Positions 9,252 to 17,415 of a DNA stretch of 64,000 bases are shown one piece after another. Numbering within the stretch: the first letter of the stretch is position 1; the number at the start of each line of letters is the position of its first letter. A model generated the notes under the pieces. The model was not told where the DNA came from. It made no database searches and saw only the letters and a list, made by a program, of their open reading frames with translations. The stretch is from NCBI GenBank assembly GCA_036526255.1, contig DATCYW010000013.1, forward strand, positions 1 through 64,000, read 5' to 3'. The translations under genes and the position numbers were made by a program. The DNA comes from Malonomonas sp036526255. GTDB lineage: Bacteria > Desulfobacterota > Desulfuromonadia > Desulfuromonadales > Geopsychrobacteraceae.

Positions 9252-9371
9252 CTAGTAGACCCCGCAGATGCCGTCGATCGCGAGCTCTTCGACCTGAATC
9301 TCTTCCAGAATCTGTGGCTCTTCGTTGGTGGTTTCGACTTCTTCCAGTTCTGCGTCAAATTTCTTTTCCAT
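9252..9371 (-). CDS. mftA: Mycofactocin precursor peptide MftA
   Basis: A 39-residue acidic peptide with a leader rich in Glu (EEVETTNEEPQILEEIQVEE) and the core end IDGICGVY. This is the hallmark of mycofactocin precursors, whose terminal Val-Tyr becomes the redox-active pyrrolidinone. ATG 9371 has AAGGAG about 8 bases upstream. It is the first gene of the operon and lies 63 bases downstream of a consensus sigma-54 promoter. The gene is easily missed because of its size. Confidence 0.96.
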   Translation of the reverse strand: MEKKFDAELEEVETTNEEPQILEEIQVEELAIDGICGVY

Positions 9372-9433
9372 CTTGTTTCTCCTTTGTGTTGTTATTGATC
9401 CGCAACGGGTTGCTGCGTCATTATCCTGCATGT

Positions 9434-9449
9434 TGCAACGGCAGTGCCA
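9434..9449 (-). promoter_or_regulatory. Sigma-54 (-24/-12) promoter of the mycofactocin operon
   Basis: On the minus strand the sequence is TGGCAC-TGCCG-TTGCA, with GG and GC exactly ten bases apart, a match to the RpoN consensus TGGCAC-N5-TTGCA. Transcription would start near 9422, about 50 bases before the mftA ATG. Three copies of a 17-bp motif lie upstream. A RpoN promoter requires an AAA+ activator; the regulator encoded at 21355-22713 is the best local candidate. Confidence 0.9.
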
Positions 9450-9521
9450 GAACAGAACATTGGTTTACTTCCAGATATCAACTATTTAGCGATCTGGTTT
9501 TCTTTACCAGCAACCAGCGTC

Positions 9522-9538
9522 TGTAGAGAAATTGGACA
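9522..9538. promoter_or_regulatory. Putative activator site 1 upstream of mftA
   Basis: TGTAGAGAAATTGGACA on the plus strand, 72 bases from the -24 box of the mftA promoter. It almost matches a site at 25468-25484 (TGTGGAGAAATTGGATA) placed 73 bases from the DUF4242 promoter. Inferred enhancer for a sigma-54 activator; not experimentally known. Confidence 0.55.
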
Positions 9539-9576
9539 CTCACTGAGCTGCCAGCGCCAATCCATCTTTAAGCAGC

Positions 9577-9593
9577 TGTAGTTTTTCTCTACA
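9577..9593. promoter_or_regulatory. Putative activator site 2 upstream of mftA (palindromic)
   Basis: TGTAGTTTTTCTCTACA has 5-base inverted arms TGTAG/CTACA around 7 bases and the same 17-bp length as the copy at 21253-21269. It lies about 128 bases upstream of the mftA -24 box, a normal distance for RpoN enhancers. Confidence 0.55.
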
Positions 9594-9635
9594 TTGACTA
9601 GATAATCCACATGCGCGAATAGAACTTTGGTTTTT

Positions 9636-9652
9636 TGTAGAAAATTTCCCCT
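9636..9652. promoter_or_regulatory. Putative activator site 3 upstream of mftA (half site)
   Basis: TGTAGAAAATTTCCCCT keeps the TGTAG arm and the central A/T tract but has a degenerate second arm. Spacing from the neighbouring copies is 55 and 59 bases. It could equally affect the divergent Nudix gene at 9718. Weak on its own. Confidence 0.35.
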
Positions 9653-9717
9653 CGTGGTCGATAGAAAAACTTTAAAATAACGCGACAAGTTGCCCTTCGC
9701 CCATTAAAAGGATCTAT

Positions 9718-10224
9718 ATGTTGAGAATACATTCCTGCTGTTCTTATTGCGGAACCCGATATGCTGCGGACGCAGACTGGCCAAGAAAGTGCCGGACTTG
9801 CCAGAACACCAGCTACCTGAACCCACTGCCGGTGGTGGTTGTTTTGCTGCCGGTAGGCAACGGCCTCCTGGCCATTCGCAGGAATATTGAACCACAAAAA
9901 GGTACGCTGACCCTGCCCGGCGGCTATCTGGATCTCGGGGAAACCTGGCAACAGGGCGCACGGCGGGAATTGCTCGAGGAAACCGGCATCGACATCAGTG
10001 AACAACAAATCAGTCTTTATGATGTACAGAACGGTCTGGATGACTCACTGGTGATCTTCGGACTGGCCAAGCCACAGCCAATTGAGATTTTTCAGCCGTT
10101 TTCCTCAGCGGAGACTCAGGAAGTGGTGGTGATTGATCAGCCGATTGAGTTGGGGTTTCATATGCATACCGAGGTGATGCGGAGGTATTTCAAGAACGAT
10201 AAGCCGTCAGCAGGAAAGATTTAA
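9718..10224 (+). CDS. NUDIX hydrolase with N-terminal zinc ribbon
   Basis: A 168-residue protein. Cysteines at the N-terminus (CCSYC, then CRTC) form a zinc ribbon. The Nudix box GGYLDLGETWQQGARRELLE continues as ETGI and matches GX5EX7REUXEEXGU. Such proteins hydrolyse nucleoside diphosphates linked to another group; the N-terminal ribbon recalls NADH pyrophosphatase NudC, but the substrate cannot be told from sequence. ATG 9718 is preceded by AAAAGGA. It is divergent from mftA and followed five bases later by an MFS transporter, so the two form an operon. Confidence 0.88.
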   Translation: MLRIHSCCSYCGTRYAADADWPRKCRTCQNTSYLNPLPVVVVLLPVGNGLLAIRRNIEPQKGTLTLPGGYLDLGETWQQGARRELLEETGIDISEQQISLYDVQNGLDDSLVIFGLAKPQPIEIFQPFSSAETQEVVVIDQPIELGFHMHTEVMRRYFKNDKPSAGKI

Positions 10225-10229
10225 CCGGC

Positions 10230-11423
10230 ATGACCGGCCTTCGCTCCAACTATAAAAAGCTCTACCTTTTCTCTTTCCTGCAGATGAGCCTGTTTCCGAT
10301 GGCGATCATCACCCTGTTCTGGAAGGATCAGATCGGTTTAAGCCTGACGCAGATCCTGCTGCTGCAGGGGATTTTTTCGGTCGCCATGGTGGTCATGGAG
10401 TACCCATCCGGCTACCTGAGCGACCGGATCGGCTACCGTGCCGCGCTCAATTTTGCTTCGCTGCTGGGGATTATCGGCTGGGGGCTGTATGCCGTCGCCG
10501 ATTCATTCACTCAAGTGCTGATCGCCGAAATCATCCTCGGCTTCTCCATCTCCTTTATCAGCGGCTCGGACAGCGCTCTGCTGTTTGAGAGCCTGAAGGC
10601 CGAAGGCGAAGAGCAGCACTACGCCCGGCACGAAGGGCGCGTTAGCGGGTTCGGCCAGATCGGCGAGGCTTGCGGGGCGATCTTCGCCGGTTTACTCTAC
10701 GCCGCCGCTCCACTGCTGCCATTCATGATTCAGGTGGTGGTCTGGGTGTTGGCGCTGCTGCTGACCCGCACTTTGGTGGAACCACCGCGTAAGCTGAAAG
10801 CTCCGACCAGCCACCTTGCCGAGGCTTGGCGATCGACCCGCTTCGCGCTGCTGGAAAACAAGCGACTGCGCTACACCATCCTCCTGAACCTGGTGCTGGG
10901 GATGGCCTCCTTCTACCCGGTCTGGCTGATTCAACCCTACATGCAGGATGGCAATGTGCCACTCGCCTGGTTCGGGCCGATCTGGGCCGGCGCCAACTTG
11001 AGCGTCGCCCTGTTCGCGCTGATCAGTCACCGCAGCCAGTTGCGACTCGGCGACCGTTGGATGGTCCTGCTGTTCGCGCTGCTGATTCTCGCTGGCTACC
11101 TGGGGCTCGGTCTGGTTGGTGGGCTTTGGGGATTTCTGTTCTACTACCTGCTGACCAGCATGCGCGGCCTGCGCGGGCCGATGTTGCTCAATCACGCCCA
11201 GCAGGAGATCCCCTCCGCCAATCGCGCGGCGATTCTTTCACTGCAGTCATTGATCTTCCGACTCAGTTTTGTCTGTACCGGTCCGCTGGTCGGGATGCTG
11301 GCTGACGGGGCCGGTGTTCAGCAGACGTTTCTATGGCTCTGCTATGCATTTACGTTGGTGTTACCGGTGGTGATATGGTTGTTTCTCAGACAATTGACTG
11401 CAACTGACAAGGGGTCATCGTAG
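10230..11423 (+). CDS. MFS transporter
   Basis: A 397-residue membrane protein with about 12 hydrophobic segments and a major facilitator loop between helices 2 and 3 (GYLSDRIGYRAALN). The start ATG lies five bases after the Nudix stop. Family membership is clear from the hydrophobic pattern and loop; the substrate and direction of transport are not. No link to mycofactocin is visible apart from position. Confidence 0.85.
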   Translation: MTGLRSNYKKLYLFSFLQMSLFPMAIITLFWKDQIGLSLTQILLLQGIFSVAMVVMEYPSGYLSDRIGYRAALNFASLLGIIGWGLYAVADSFTQVLIAEIILGFSISFISGSDSALLFESLKAEGEEQHYARHEGRVSGFGQIGEACGAIFAGLLYAAAPLLPFMIQVVVWVLALLLTRTLVEPPRKLKAPTSHLAEAWRSTRFALLENKRLRYTILLNLVLGMASFYPVWLIQPYMQDGNVPLAWFGPIWAGANLSVALFALISHRSQLRLGDRWMVLLFALLILAGYLGLGLVGGLWGFLFYYLLTSMRGLRGPMLLNHAQQEIPSANRAAILSLQSLIFRLSFVCTGPLVGMLADGAGVQQTFLWLCYAFTLVLPVVIWLFLRQLTATDKGSS

Positions 11424-11471
11424 CGTACCGCTTCAAGCGTAGACACTTAGAGACAAGTCAGACCAAACAGC

Positions 11472-11500
11472 TTGACCCTGATCTTTTCGAGCACTATTCT
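11472..11500 (+). promoter_or_regulatory. Sigma-70 type promoter of the DctP gene
   Basis: TTGACC and TATTCT are separated by 17 bases. The start codon of the DctP gene lies 47 bases past the -10 element. Seen by eye; spacing and both hexamers fit well. Confidence 0.5.
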
Positions 11501-11546
11501 ACGACAAATAGAGGGCATTTAAACTTCAACACAGAGGCGGGATGTA

Positions 11547-12587
11547 ATGAAAAAATTATGTCAGGTATTTATCGGGGGATTGTTGAGTTGCCTGCTACTG
11601 GCCACTAACGGGTTTGCCAAGGATGACCCGCTGGCTCAATGGCAGCCGTCTTTCGACCCTTCTGGCGCCACCCATACCTACACACTCTCCTGTGTTGGTC
11701 ATCCGGCAATTGAGGGGGTAGCCGCCGGGTTCCGCATCCGCGACCGGGTCTGGGAGTTGTCTGAAGGGAGGCTTTTCGTCGATTTCAGGCCACTGGGCCA
11801 GCTAGGTGGTGAGAAGGACGTGATCAACAAGCTGAAGTTCGGCGCGGTTCAGGGGATGATGAGTTCATCCGTCGCGGCGGCCAACATTGCACCGAAGCTG
11901 GGTATCGTTAATCTGCCATTTGTCATCGACAGTTTTGACCGGCTTGATACCTTTCGCGAGACACCGGAACTCTGGAACCCGTTTCGCGATGCAGCCCTCG
12001 GCAAGGGATTACTCGTCGCTGATTTTACCGGCTACGGCAGCTATGGCTGGGCAACCACCGAACCGGTCAACACGCTTGAAGACGCTCGCAAGATCAACTT
12101 TCGCATCGCCGAAGCACCGGTTAATATAGACGCCTATAAAGCATGGGGGTTAAAGTTTACCGTCATGCCTTGGCCCGATGTGCCGCAAGCCTTGCAGACA
12201 GGTGTGATTTCAGGGCTCGACCACACCCCTATCGTCTGTAATATTTCTAAAAAATTCACCGTTGCCCGCAACTACACCCTGCTTGATTACGCGCAGGGTC
12301 TGTATGTGCATATCATTAATCAGCGCTGGTTGAAATCATTGCCGGAAGAGTTGCAAACCATATTGCTGCAGGTTATCAAAGAGGAGAGCGCCGCTGCTCG
12401 CAAACTGACTCGACTGCAACAGGCTGAGCAGATTGCTGCCGCGAAACAGGACGGCGTAAACTTTCTGTCCCTGTCCGAAACCGATCGCCAGGCGCTAGTT
12501 GTTCAGGCGCAAAAGCTCGACTCGACCTGGGGTCCCCAGATTGGGCAGGACTATCTTGATCTCGTACGTGCATCCCTGCATCGCTAA
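11547..12587 (+). CDS. DctP-type TRAP transporter substrate-binding protein (orphan)
   Basis: A 346-residue exported protein. A signal peptide (MKKLCQVFIGGLLSCLLLATNGFAKD) is followed by the DctP fold (GQLGGEKDVINKLKFGAVQGM, MPWPDVPQALQTGVISGLDH). TRAP binding proteins capture organic acids in the periplasm. No DctQ or DctM membrane gene is adjacent, so it either serves a transporter encoded elsewhere or acts as a ligand sensor. It is single, with its own promoter and a hairpin terminator directly downstream. Confidence 0.87.
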   Translation: MKKLCQVFIGGLLSCLLLATNGFAKDDPLAQWQPSFDPSGATHTYTLSCVGHPAIEGVAAGFRIRDRVWELSEGRLFVDFRPLGQLGGEKDVINKLKFGAVQGMMSSSVAAANIAPKLGIVNLPFVIDSFDRLDTFRETPELWNPFRDAALGKGLLVADFTGYGSYGWATTEPVNTLEDARKINFRIAEAPVNIDAYKAWGLKFTVMPWPDVPQALQTGVISGLDHTPIVCNISKKFTVARNYTLLDYAQGLYVHIINQRWLKSLPEELQTILLQVIKEESAAARKLTRLQQAEQIAAAKQDGVNFLSLSETDRQALVVQAQKLDSTWGPQIGQDYLDLVRASLHR

Positions 12588-12605
12588 CGTACTGAGCTGA
12601 TCTAA

Positions 12606-12649
12606 AGCCCTGTTTCGCAATGGACAGCCTACGATTGCGAGACAGGGCT
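12606..12649. terminator. Bidirectional terminator between convergent genes
   Basis: Arms AGCCCTGTTTCGCAAT and ATTGCGAGACAGGGCT pair over 16 bases with one G-U, around a 12-base loop. It sits between the stops of the DctP gene (plus) and the histidine kinase (minus) and can end transcripts from both sides. T-runs are weak on either strand. Confidence 0.7.
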
Positions 12650-12685
12650 GACGTAAACTTCCCGAATCATCCGACGATCCAACCA

Positions 12686-14584
12686 TCACCCCTGCCAGAC
12701 AGGGAGCAGCACGGTAAACTGCGACCCTTCGCCAGGCTTGCTTTTCAGCTGAATATCCCCGCCGCAGCGCTTGACGATATTGTAGGTCAGGGCCAATCCC
12801 AGGCCGATGCCGCTGCCGACCTCTTTTGTCGTAAAAAACGGATCCCAGATCCGCTCCTGAATACTCGGGTCGATGCCGCTGCCGGTATCCCGGATGACCA
12901 CCGCAACCATACCCCCTGCGGCTGTTTCGGTACTGACCTCGATCAGTCCCTGACCATCAAAGGCCTGGTGCGCGTTGACCAGCAGGTTCATCAGCACCTG
13001 GCGTAGTCCGGACGGGTCACCAAGAACACGCGGCAGATTGGATTTCAGATTACTGACAACCTGCACTTTCTGATAGTTGGGCTGGTATTTCAAAAGCTCG
13101 AGAATTTCCGTGAGAGCACGATTGATATCGACCTTCACCGCGATACCGTCCGATTTTCGACCGAAACTGAGCAGATGATCAATGATCCCTTTGCAGCGAT
13201 AAGACTCGCGGATGATGACTTCGAGATAATGCGGAAAATCGTCGAGACGCTGATCCGCTTTCAGTTCAGGCTCATCACGAAAGCGGCGCTGCAGGGCTTC
13301 AGCGAAGCCGGCAACCGAGGTAAGCGGATTGTTTATTTCATGGGCGATGCCGGTTGCCAGCACACCGATACTCGACATCTTTTCGGTCTGAGTCAGGTGC
13401 ATCTCCTGCAAGCGCTTTTCGGTAACATCGCGAAAGAAAACCAGGGCACGGTTCTTCTCTCCAAGCGCATCCTTGATCGGCGTAGCAGTAATGTCCAGAT
13501 GGCAACTCTTCTGCCCTTCCCTTTCTACCACCAGCGAGGTATCGACCCGCTCGCCCTTCAGGGCTCTTTCGACCGGGCAGATCAGCGGCAGGTAAGGTGC
13601 GTCAGCGTGAAAGATATCCCGGCAGGTCTTCCCAGGGAGCGTCTGCAGCGGAAACAGCTGCGGGCTGATCAGGTTGTGGTGCTGAATTGTACCGACATTG
13701 TCATAAACCACGATGCCGTCACCAATAGAGTCAAAGATGGCCTGCATTTCATTGGTTTTGTTACGCAAATCAACCTCGGCCTGTTTGCGCGACGTGATGT
13801 CCTGGGTCGTACCATAGAGTTTGATAACCTGACCGGCGCTATTGACCGAGGGTTCGACGATTGAGTAGACCCAGCGCAACGTGCCATCGTCAAATTTCAG
13901 CCGATGCTCAATTTCGTAGCTTTTGCCCTGGTCGATCCCCAACCGCAGGTGCTCGATCACGCTTTCACGGTCTTCCGGATGAACCACCTGCGCAAAAGCT
14001 TCGTGAGTCGTTTCTTCGGGGCGCAGGCGCATGATCTGCAGCAGCTCAGCCGATGCCTGCACTTCACCGCTGGCAGGATCGAAACTCCAGGAGCCGACAT
14101 GGGTCATTGCCTGGGCTTTGGTCAGGTTGTATTGACTCTCATAGAGTGCCTGTTCAGCACGTTTCTTCTCGCTGATATCGATCAGTACGGCAAGACACTC
14201 TTCGGCTGTTTCAGTCACCAGCGCTTCAATCCGGACATAGAGCGGCTGACGCTGACCATTTGTCAGCAGCAGCCGACAGGTCTGTTTCCCCCGCCGTTCA
14301 AAGACCGTAGCGACAAAACGGTTGAAAGCATCACGATCGTTGGCAGCGACAAAGCTCTCAAAGGACTGACCGAGCAGATCGGCACGATTCAATCCCAGCA
14401 TCCGCTCACCGGTTAGGTTGACGGAGCGGATCTGCCCCTGCCGAGTAAAGGTTAAATAGCCGACCGGGGCATTGTCGTAGAGAAAAGCGTATTGGTCTCT
14501 TGACACTTCAAGTTCCGCCTGAGAGCGGCGCAACGCATCGACCTGTAGCTGCAGGGAAACCTTATCATCGGCGTGATTGGCCAT
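12686..14584 (-). CDS. PAS-domain sensor histidine kinase (soluble)
   Basis: A 632-residue kinase without membrane helices. Three PAS regions (about 30-145, 150-270, 275-390) are followed by the phospho-acceptor box GIAHEINNPLTSVAGFAEAL and an ATPase domain (NLLVNAHQAF, DTGSGID, GIGLGLALTYNIV). The third PAS has the pattern CRDIF-CPVERALKGE, shared with the kinase at 22713-23939. The ATG at 14584 shares a base with the stop of the GldA-like gene (TGATG). No response regulator is adjacent, so it may phosphorylate the sigma-54 regulator at 21355-22713 (inference from the shared sensor and H-box). Confidence 0.88.
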   Translation of the reverse strand: MANHADDKVSLQLQVDALRRSQAELEVSRDQYAFLYDNAPVGYLTFTRQGQIRSVNLTGERMLGLNRADLLGQSFESFVAANDRDAFNRFVATVFERRGKQTCRLLLTNGQRQPLYVRIEALVTETAEECLAVLIDISEKKRAEQALYESQYNLTKAQAMTHVGSWSFDPASGEVQASAELLQIMRLRPEETTHEAFAQVVHPEDRESVIEHLRLGIDQGKSYEIEHRLKFDDGTLRWVYSIVEPSVNSAGQVIKLYGTTQDITSRKQAEVDLRNKTNEMQAIFDSIGDGIVVYDNVGTIQHHNLISPQLFPLQTLPGKTCRDIFHADAPYLPLICPVERALKGERVDTSLVVEREGQKSCHLDITATPIKDALGEKNRALVFFRDVTEKRLQEMHLTQTEKMSSIGVLATGIAHEINNPLTSVAGFAEALQRRFRDEPELKADQRLDDFPHYLEVIIRESYRCKGIIDHLLSFGRKSDGIAVKVDINRALTEILELLKYQPNYQKVQVVSNLKSNLPRVLGDPSGLRQVLMNLLVNAHQAFDGQGLIEVSTETAAGGMVAVVIRDTGSGIDPSIQERIWDPFFTTKEVGSGIGLGLALTYNIVKRCGGDIQLKSKPGEGSQFTVLLPVWQG

Positions 14585-15696
14585 CAAAGCCCTCTGGTCT
14601 TCTTAAAATCGATAGCGAGCGCGTCAGCCGTCCAGATGGCCGCTTCGACCATATCGGCAGTCACGGGAAACCAGGTTGCATGGATGGTCTCGCCTTCAAC
14701 AACCGCGGTTTCTGCAACCTGTCTGATCTCTGCAGGTGAGGCATTCGGCAGATTCAATTCTTGCAGACAGATCGGCAGGCCAACGCTGGAGCAGAAGTTT
14801 TGGACTTCCCGGATATCCTTTAACGGGCGCCCTTCCATGACCAGTTGAGCCAGTAGGCCGAAAGCGACCTTTTCGCCGTGCAGGCTTTGCCGGGTCGCCG
14901 GGAGGGTTGTTAAGCCGTTATGAATCGAATGCGCACCGGCATGCCCGCCATTTTCTGAGGTGAGGCCACTGAGCAGGGTGTTGGCTTCGACGATGGCTTC
15001 GACCGCCGGGGTGACCATCTTACGCTCCACAGCGAGTTTCGCCTGAAGTCCCGATTCGAGCAGGGTTTCGTAGCAGAATCGGGCGATTGTCTGAACCGCC
15101 AGAGTCGGTGTTTGACCGCCGGAAAATGAATTTGGCTTGCCGCTGCGGAAGCTGGTACCCGCTTCCCAGCAAGTGCCCAAGGCATCACCCATCCCGGCCA
15201 CCAGGAATCTTGCTGGAGAATTGGCAATAATGGTCGTATCGACGAGAACACAATCGGGGTTGCGCCGCAGAAAGAGATAATTTTCGAAGACACCATCCTC
15301 GCTGTAAACGACTGACAAGGCCGAACCAGGCGCGTCAGTGGCGACTGTGGTAGGAACAACGATAACCGGCAGGTTCATCTCGTGGGACACCGCCTTGGCG
15401 GCATCGATTGAGGCACCCCCGCCCAGGGCGATGATAGCTTTGGCCCCCTGCGCGGCGGCAAGTTCGGCAAGACGGGTTATTTCTTTGCGGGATGACACGC
15501 CACCGAACAACTCCTGACGAAAAGCGATCCCTTTTTCACGCAGGCTGGCCTCAATACTCTCCCCACAGACCGACAGAGCAGTTTTTCCACCTATTGCAAA
15601 AGCACTGTTGCCGATCCGGGCGACCTGATCACCAATTTCATTTATCGCACCAGCACCTTGAATGTAGCGACCGGGCGCAAGAAATATGCGGTTCAT
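14584..15696 (-). CDS. Glycerol dehydrogenase family (GldA-like) metal-dependent alcohol dehydrogenase
   Basis: A 370-residue dehydroquinate synthase-like/GldA-type oxidoreductase. The N-terminus is typical (FLAPGRYIQGAGAI), the nucleotide loop is ALGGGASIDAAKAVSHE, and metal ligands lie in VAGMGDALGTCWEA and HAGAHSIHNGL. It oxidises a polyol or alcohol with a bound or free NAD. The ATG at 15696 is preceded by GAAGGAGG; an upstream TTG at 15711 lies inside that ribosome site, so I rejected it. The gene follows the GDGVCGGY peptide gene and overlaps the kinase gene. Dependence on mycofactocin is suggested by the cluster, not proven. Confidence 0.85.
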   Translation of the reverse strand: MNRIFLAPGRYIQGAGAINEIGDQVARIGNSAFAIGGKTALSVCGESIEASLREKGIAFRQELFGGVSSRKEITRLAELAAAQGAKAIIALGGGASIDAAKAVSHEMNLPVIVVPTTVATDAPGSALSVVYSEDGVFENYLFLRRNPDCVLVDTTIIANSPARFLVAGMGDALGTCWEAGTSFRSGKPNSFSGGQTPTLAVQTIARFCYETLLESGLQAKLAVERKMVTPAVEAIVEANTLLSGLTSENGGHAGAHSIHNGLTTLPATRQSLHGEKVAFGLLAQLVMEGRPLKDIREVQNFCSSVGLPICLQELNLPNASPAEIRQVAETAVVEGETIHATWFPVTADMVEAAIWTADALAIDFKKTRGL

Positions 15697-15756
15697 TTCG
15701 TCCTCCTTCAAATTGCATCGTTCTACCGAAGACGATATATGCGTGCTAGGCTCTTC

Positions 15757-15981
15757 TTAATAGCCACCGCAAACACCGTCACCAGGAATCTCCTTGGTGA
15801 CGATCTCGACTGCCGGTTCGTCCAAAAGAACAGCACAGATATTTTTGGCGCTGTTCGCCTTGGCCCCGCAATGCTTGCATTTGACAACCGGGTTATCTGA
15901 AAGACTCTTGATGCAGTCATCCAGCCCCTGTGCCTTGAGGGCACACATATGTTTTGAGTGATCTTGACTGTCGCACCCCAT
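15757..15981 (-). CDS. Small Cys-rich protein with a mycofactocin-like C-terminus (GDGVCGGY)
   Basis: A 74-residue protein. Residues about 7-52 hold a putative metal site (HSKHMCALK, CKHCGAKANSAKNIC). This matches the protein at 57118-57312 with the pattern HxxHxC ... PxxxCxxC ... AKNxC. After this domain comes a short acidic linker and the end EIPGDGVCGGY, which repeats the MftA core IDGICGVY at five of eight positions (D, G, C, G, Y). The valine that MftC crosslinks is glycine here. ATG 15981 has AAAGGGAG upstream; the gene lies between the VWA gene and the GldA-like gene. It may be a second modified peptide or a mimic docking with mycofactocin enzymes; the function is unknown. Confidence 0.8.
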   Translation of the reverse strand: MGCDSQDHSKHMCALKAQGLDDCIKSLSDNPVVKCKHCGAKANSAKNICAVLLDEPAVEIVTKEIPGDGVCGGY

Positions 15982-16003
15982 TTCGGCTCCCTTTATCGCA
16001 AAA

Positions 16004-17413
16004 TTACCAGCGACTGCGACCACTTGGGTCGAAAACCGGCTCGCTGTTGCCATTGGCCCCACGGTGGTAATAATCTGCCGGGTCGTAGACCTCAGCGGCC
16101 TTGGCTTCGCGCAGCAGCTTCCGGTCGATCGGGTGAGCTTGATCCGCATAGATATCGCGCAGCAGATCTTCGACCACCAGGCTCAGATCATCGACGGTTT
16201 TCACGACCTCGACCTTGTCGCAATAGGAGCCGTAGATGTCCATCAGGCAATCACCACGACTCCAGGTTTCACGGTCTTCCGGCGTCAGCCAGAGCATATA
16301 ACGGGATTTCTCACGAATTTCGTCCAGCACCCAGTCGTTGGCCTCATCGTAGTTGTTGCGGGCATCACCTAAAATGATAACGGCCGGTCGACCGCGCAGG
16401 TTTTCGAGATAGTCCTTTTTGAATTTAAGAAAAACCTGGCCGAAGCTGCTGTTTTCATCCAGATCGATGATGTCTCCTGTATCGATCGTTTCCATCAGAT
16501 CATTGACCGGCATATTGGCGAGCATTTCAGTGATTTCTGCCAGGTCGCGGTTATAGATAAAACTGCGAACATCGAGCAGTTGGTTGTGCAGGGTATGCAG
16601 TAGCAGCAGCATGAAGCGCGACGCATGGCTGACGGAAAAACTGACGTCACAAAGCACCACAAGCCGAGGTTTTTCACGACGTTTGCGACGCATGACCACA
16701 TGAAACGGAACCATGTCGTGGCGATAATTTTTTTCTATCGTTTTGATGACATGCAGTTTGCCGCGATTCTGGTTGTTCTTCATCCGGCGTTGATCTTTTC
16801 GTAGCCGCAGCATCATCTTAGAGACGACATCCTGCATGGCGGCCTGTTCTTCAGCGGTAAAAGTGATACTGCTGCCGTAACTGTTGCTCTTGTCCAGTTC
16901 GATGGTGAGCGGGTTCTGGGTATAACGTCGCGATGGACGGGGTGGCTTTTGCGCTTTACCGCGATAGCCCTTCATCTGCACCAGCATTTCGGTGCCGTCG
17001 GTATCGTCCGGATCGATCTCGGTCAGACTTTTCAGCTCCTCCAAATCTTCCGGATTGATCTCGCTGTCGATCTTGATCAGTGGGCCAGGCTCGTCGTCGT
17101 GATCATCGCTCACCTCGTTTAAATAGGTAAACTCACCTTCCATCTCGGTGATGGCTGCATCCATCAGGGCCGGAAGGTCAGCTTCCGGATCGACAAACTG
17201 AAAACGGCTGAAATAGCGATTGAAGACCTGATTGAAGGTCGGGATGTCATTGACGTTTTTCACCAGCGTCAGACGCAGCAGCTCCCGTGTCGACCGGCGG
17301 CCGGTCATGCCACAGAGTCCCAGCGCCTGAACGGCATCGAGGCTCTCTCCAGGCGAGATGCGGATACCGCTTTCGCGTAAGGCTGCGACAAAACCGGTGA
17401 TAATCCGTTCCAT
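16004..17413 (-). CDS. VWA-domain protein (CoxE-like)
   Basis: A 469-residue protein with an N-terminal helical region (ITGFVAALRESGIRISPGESLDAVQALG), an acidic middle, and a C-terminal von Willebrand A domain with the metal site DVSFSVS. Such proteins work with MoxR AAA+ ATPases as chaperones that insert metals or remodel enzymes, as CoxD/CoxE do for CO dehydrogenase. The MoxR gene directly upstream ends two bases before this ATG. Lying between alcohol dehydrogenase genes and the Cys-rich peptide, the pair may mature one of those products (inference). Confidence 0.87.
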   Translation of the reverse strand: MERIITGFVAALRESGIRISPGESLDAVQALGLCGMTGRRSTRELLRLTLVKNVNDIPTFNQVFNRYFSRFQFVDPEADLPALMDAAITEMEGEFTYLNEVSDDHDDEPGPLIKIDSEINPEDLEELKSLTEIDPDDTDGTEMLVQMKGYRGKAQKPPRPSRRYTQNPLTIELDKSNSYGSSITFTAEEQAAMQDVVSKMMLRLRKDQRRMKNNQNRGKLHVIKTIEKNYRHDMVPFHVVMRRKRREKPRLVVLCDVSFSVSHASRFMLLLLHTLHNQLLDVRSFIYNRDLAEITEMLANMPVNDLMETIDTGDIIDLDENSSFGQVFLKFKKDYLENLRGRPAVIILGDARNNYDEANDWVLDEIREKSRYMLWLTPEDRETWSRGDCLMDIYGSYCDKVEVVKTVDDLSLVVEDLLRDIYADQAHPIDRKLLREAKAAEVYDPADYYHRGANGNSEPVFDPSGRSRW

Positions 17414-17415
17414 GG

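Noticed and set aside
9598..10008. 136-codon minus-strand frame opposite the Nudix gene
   Set aside because: It lies antisense to a clear Nudix hydrolase and over the mftA control region; it is a shadow of coding bias.
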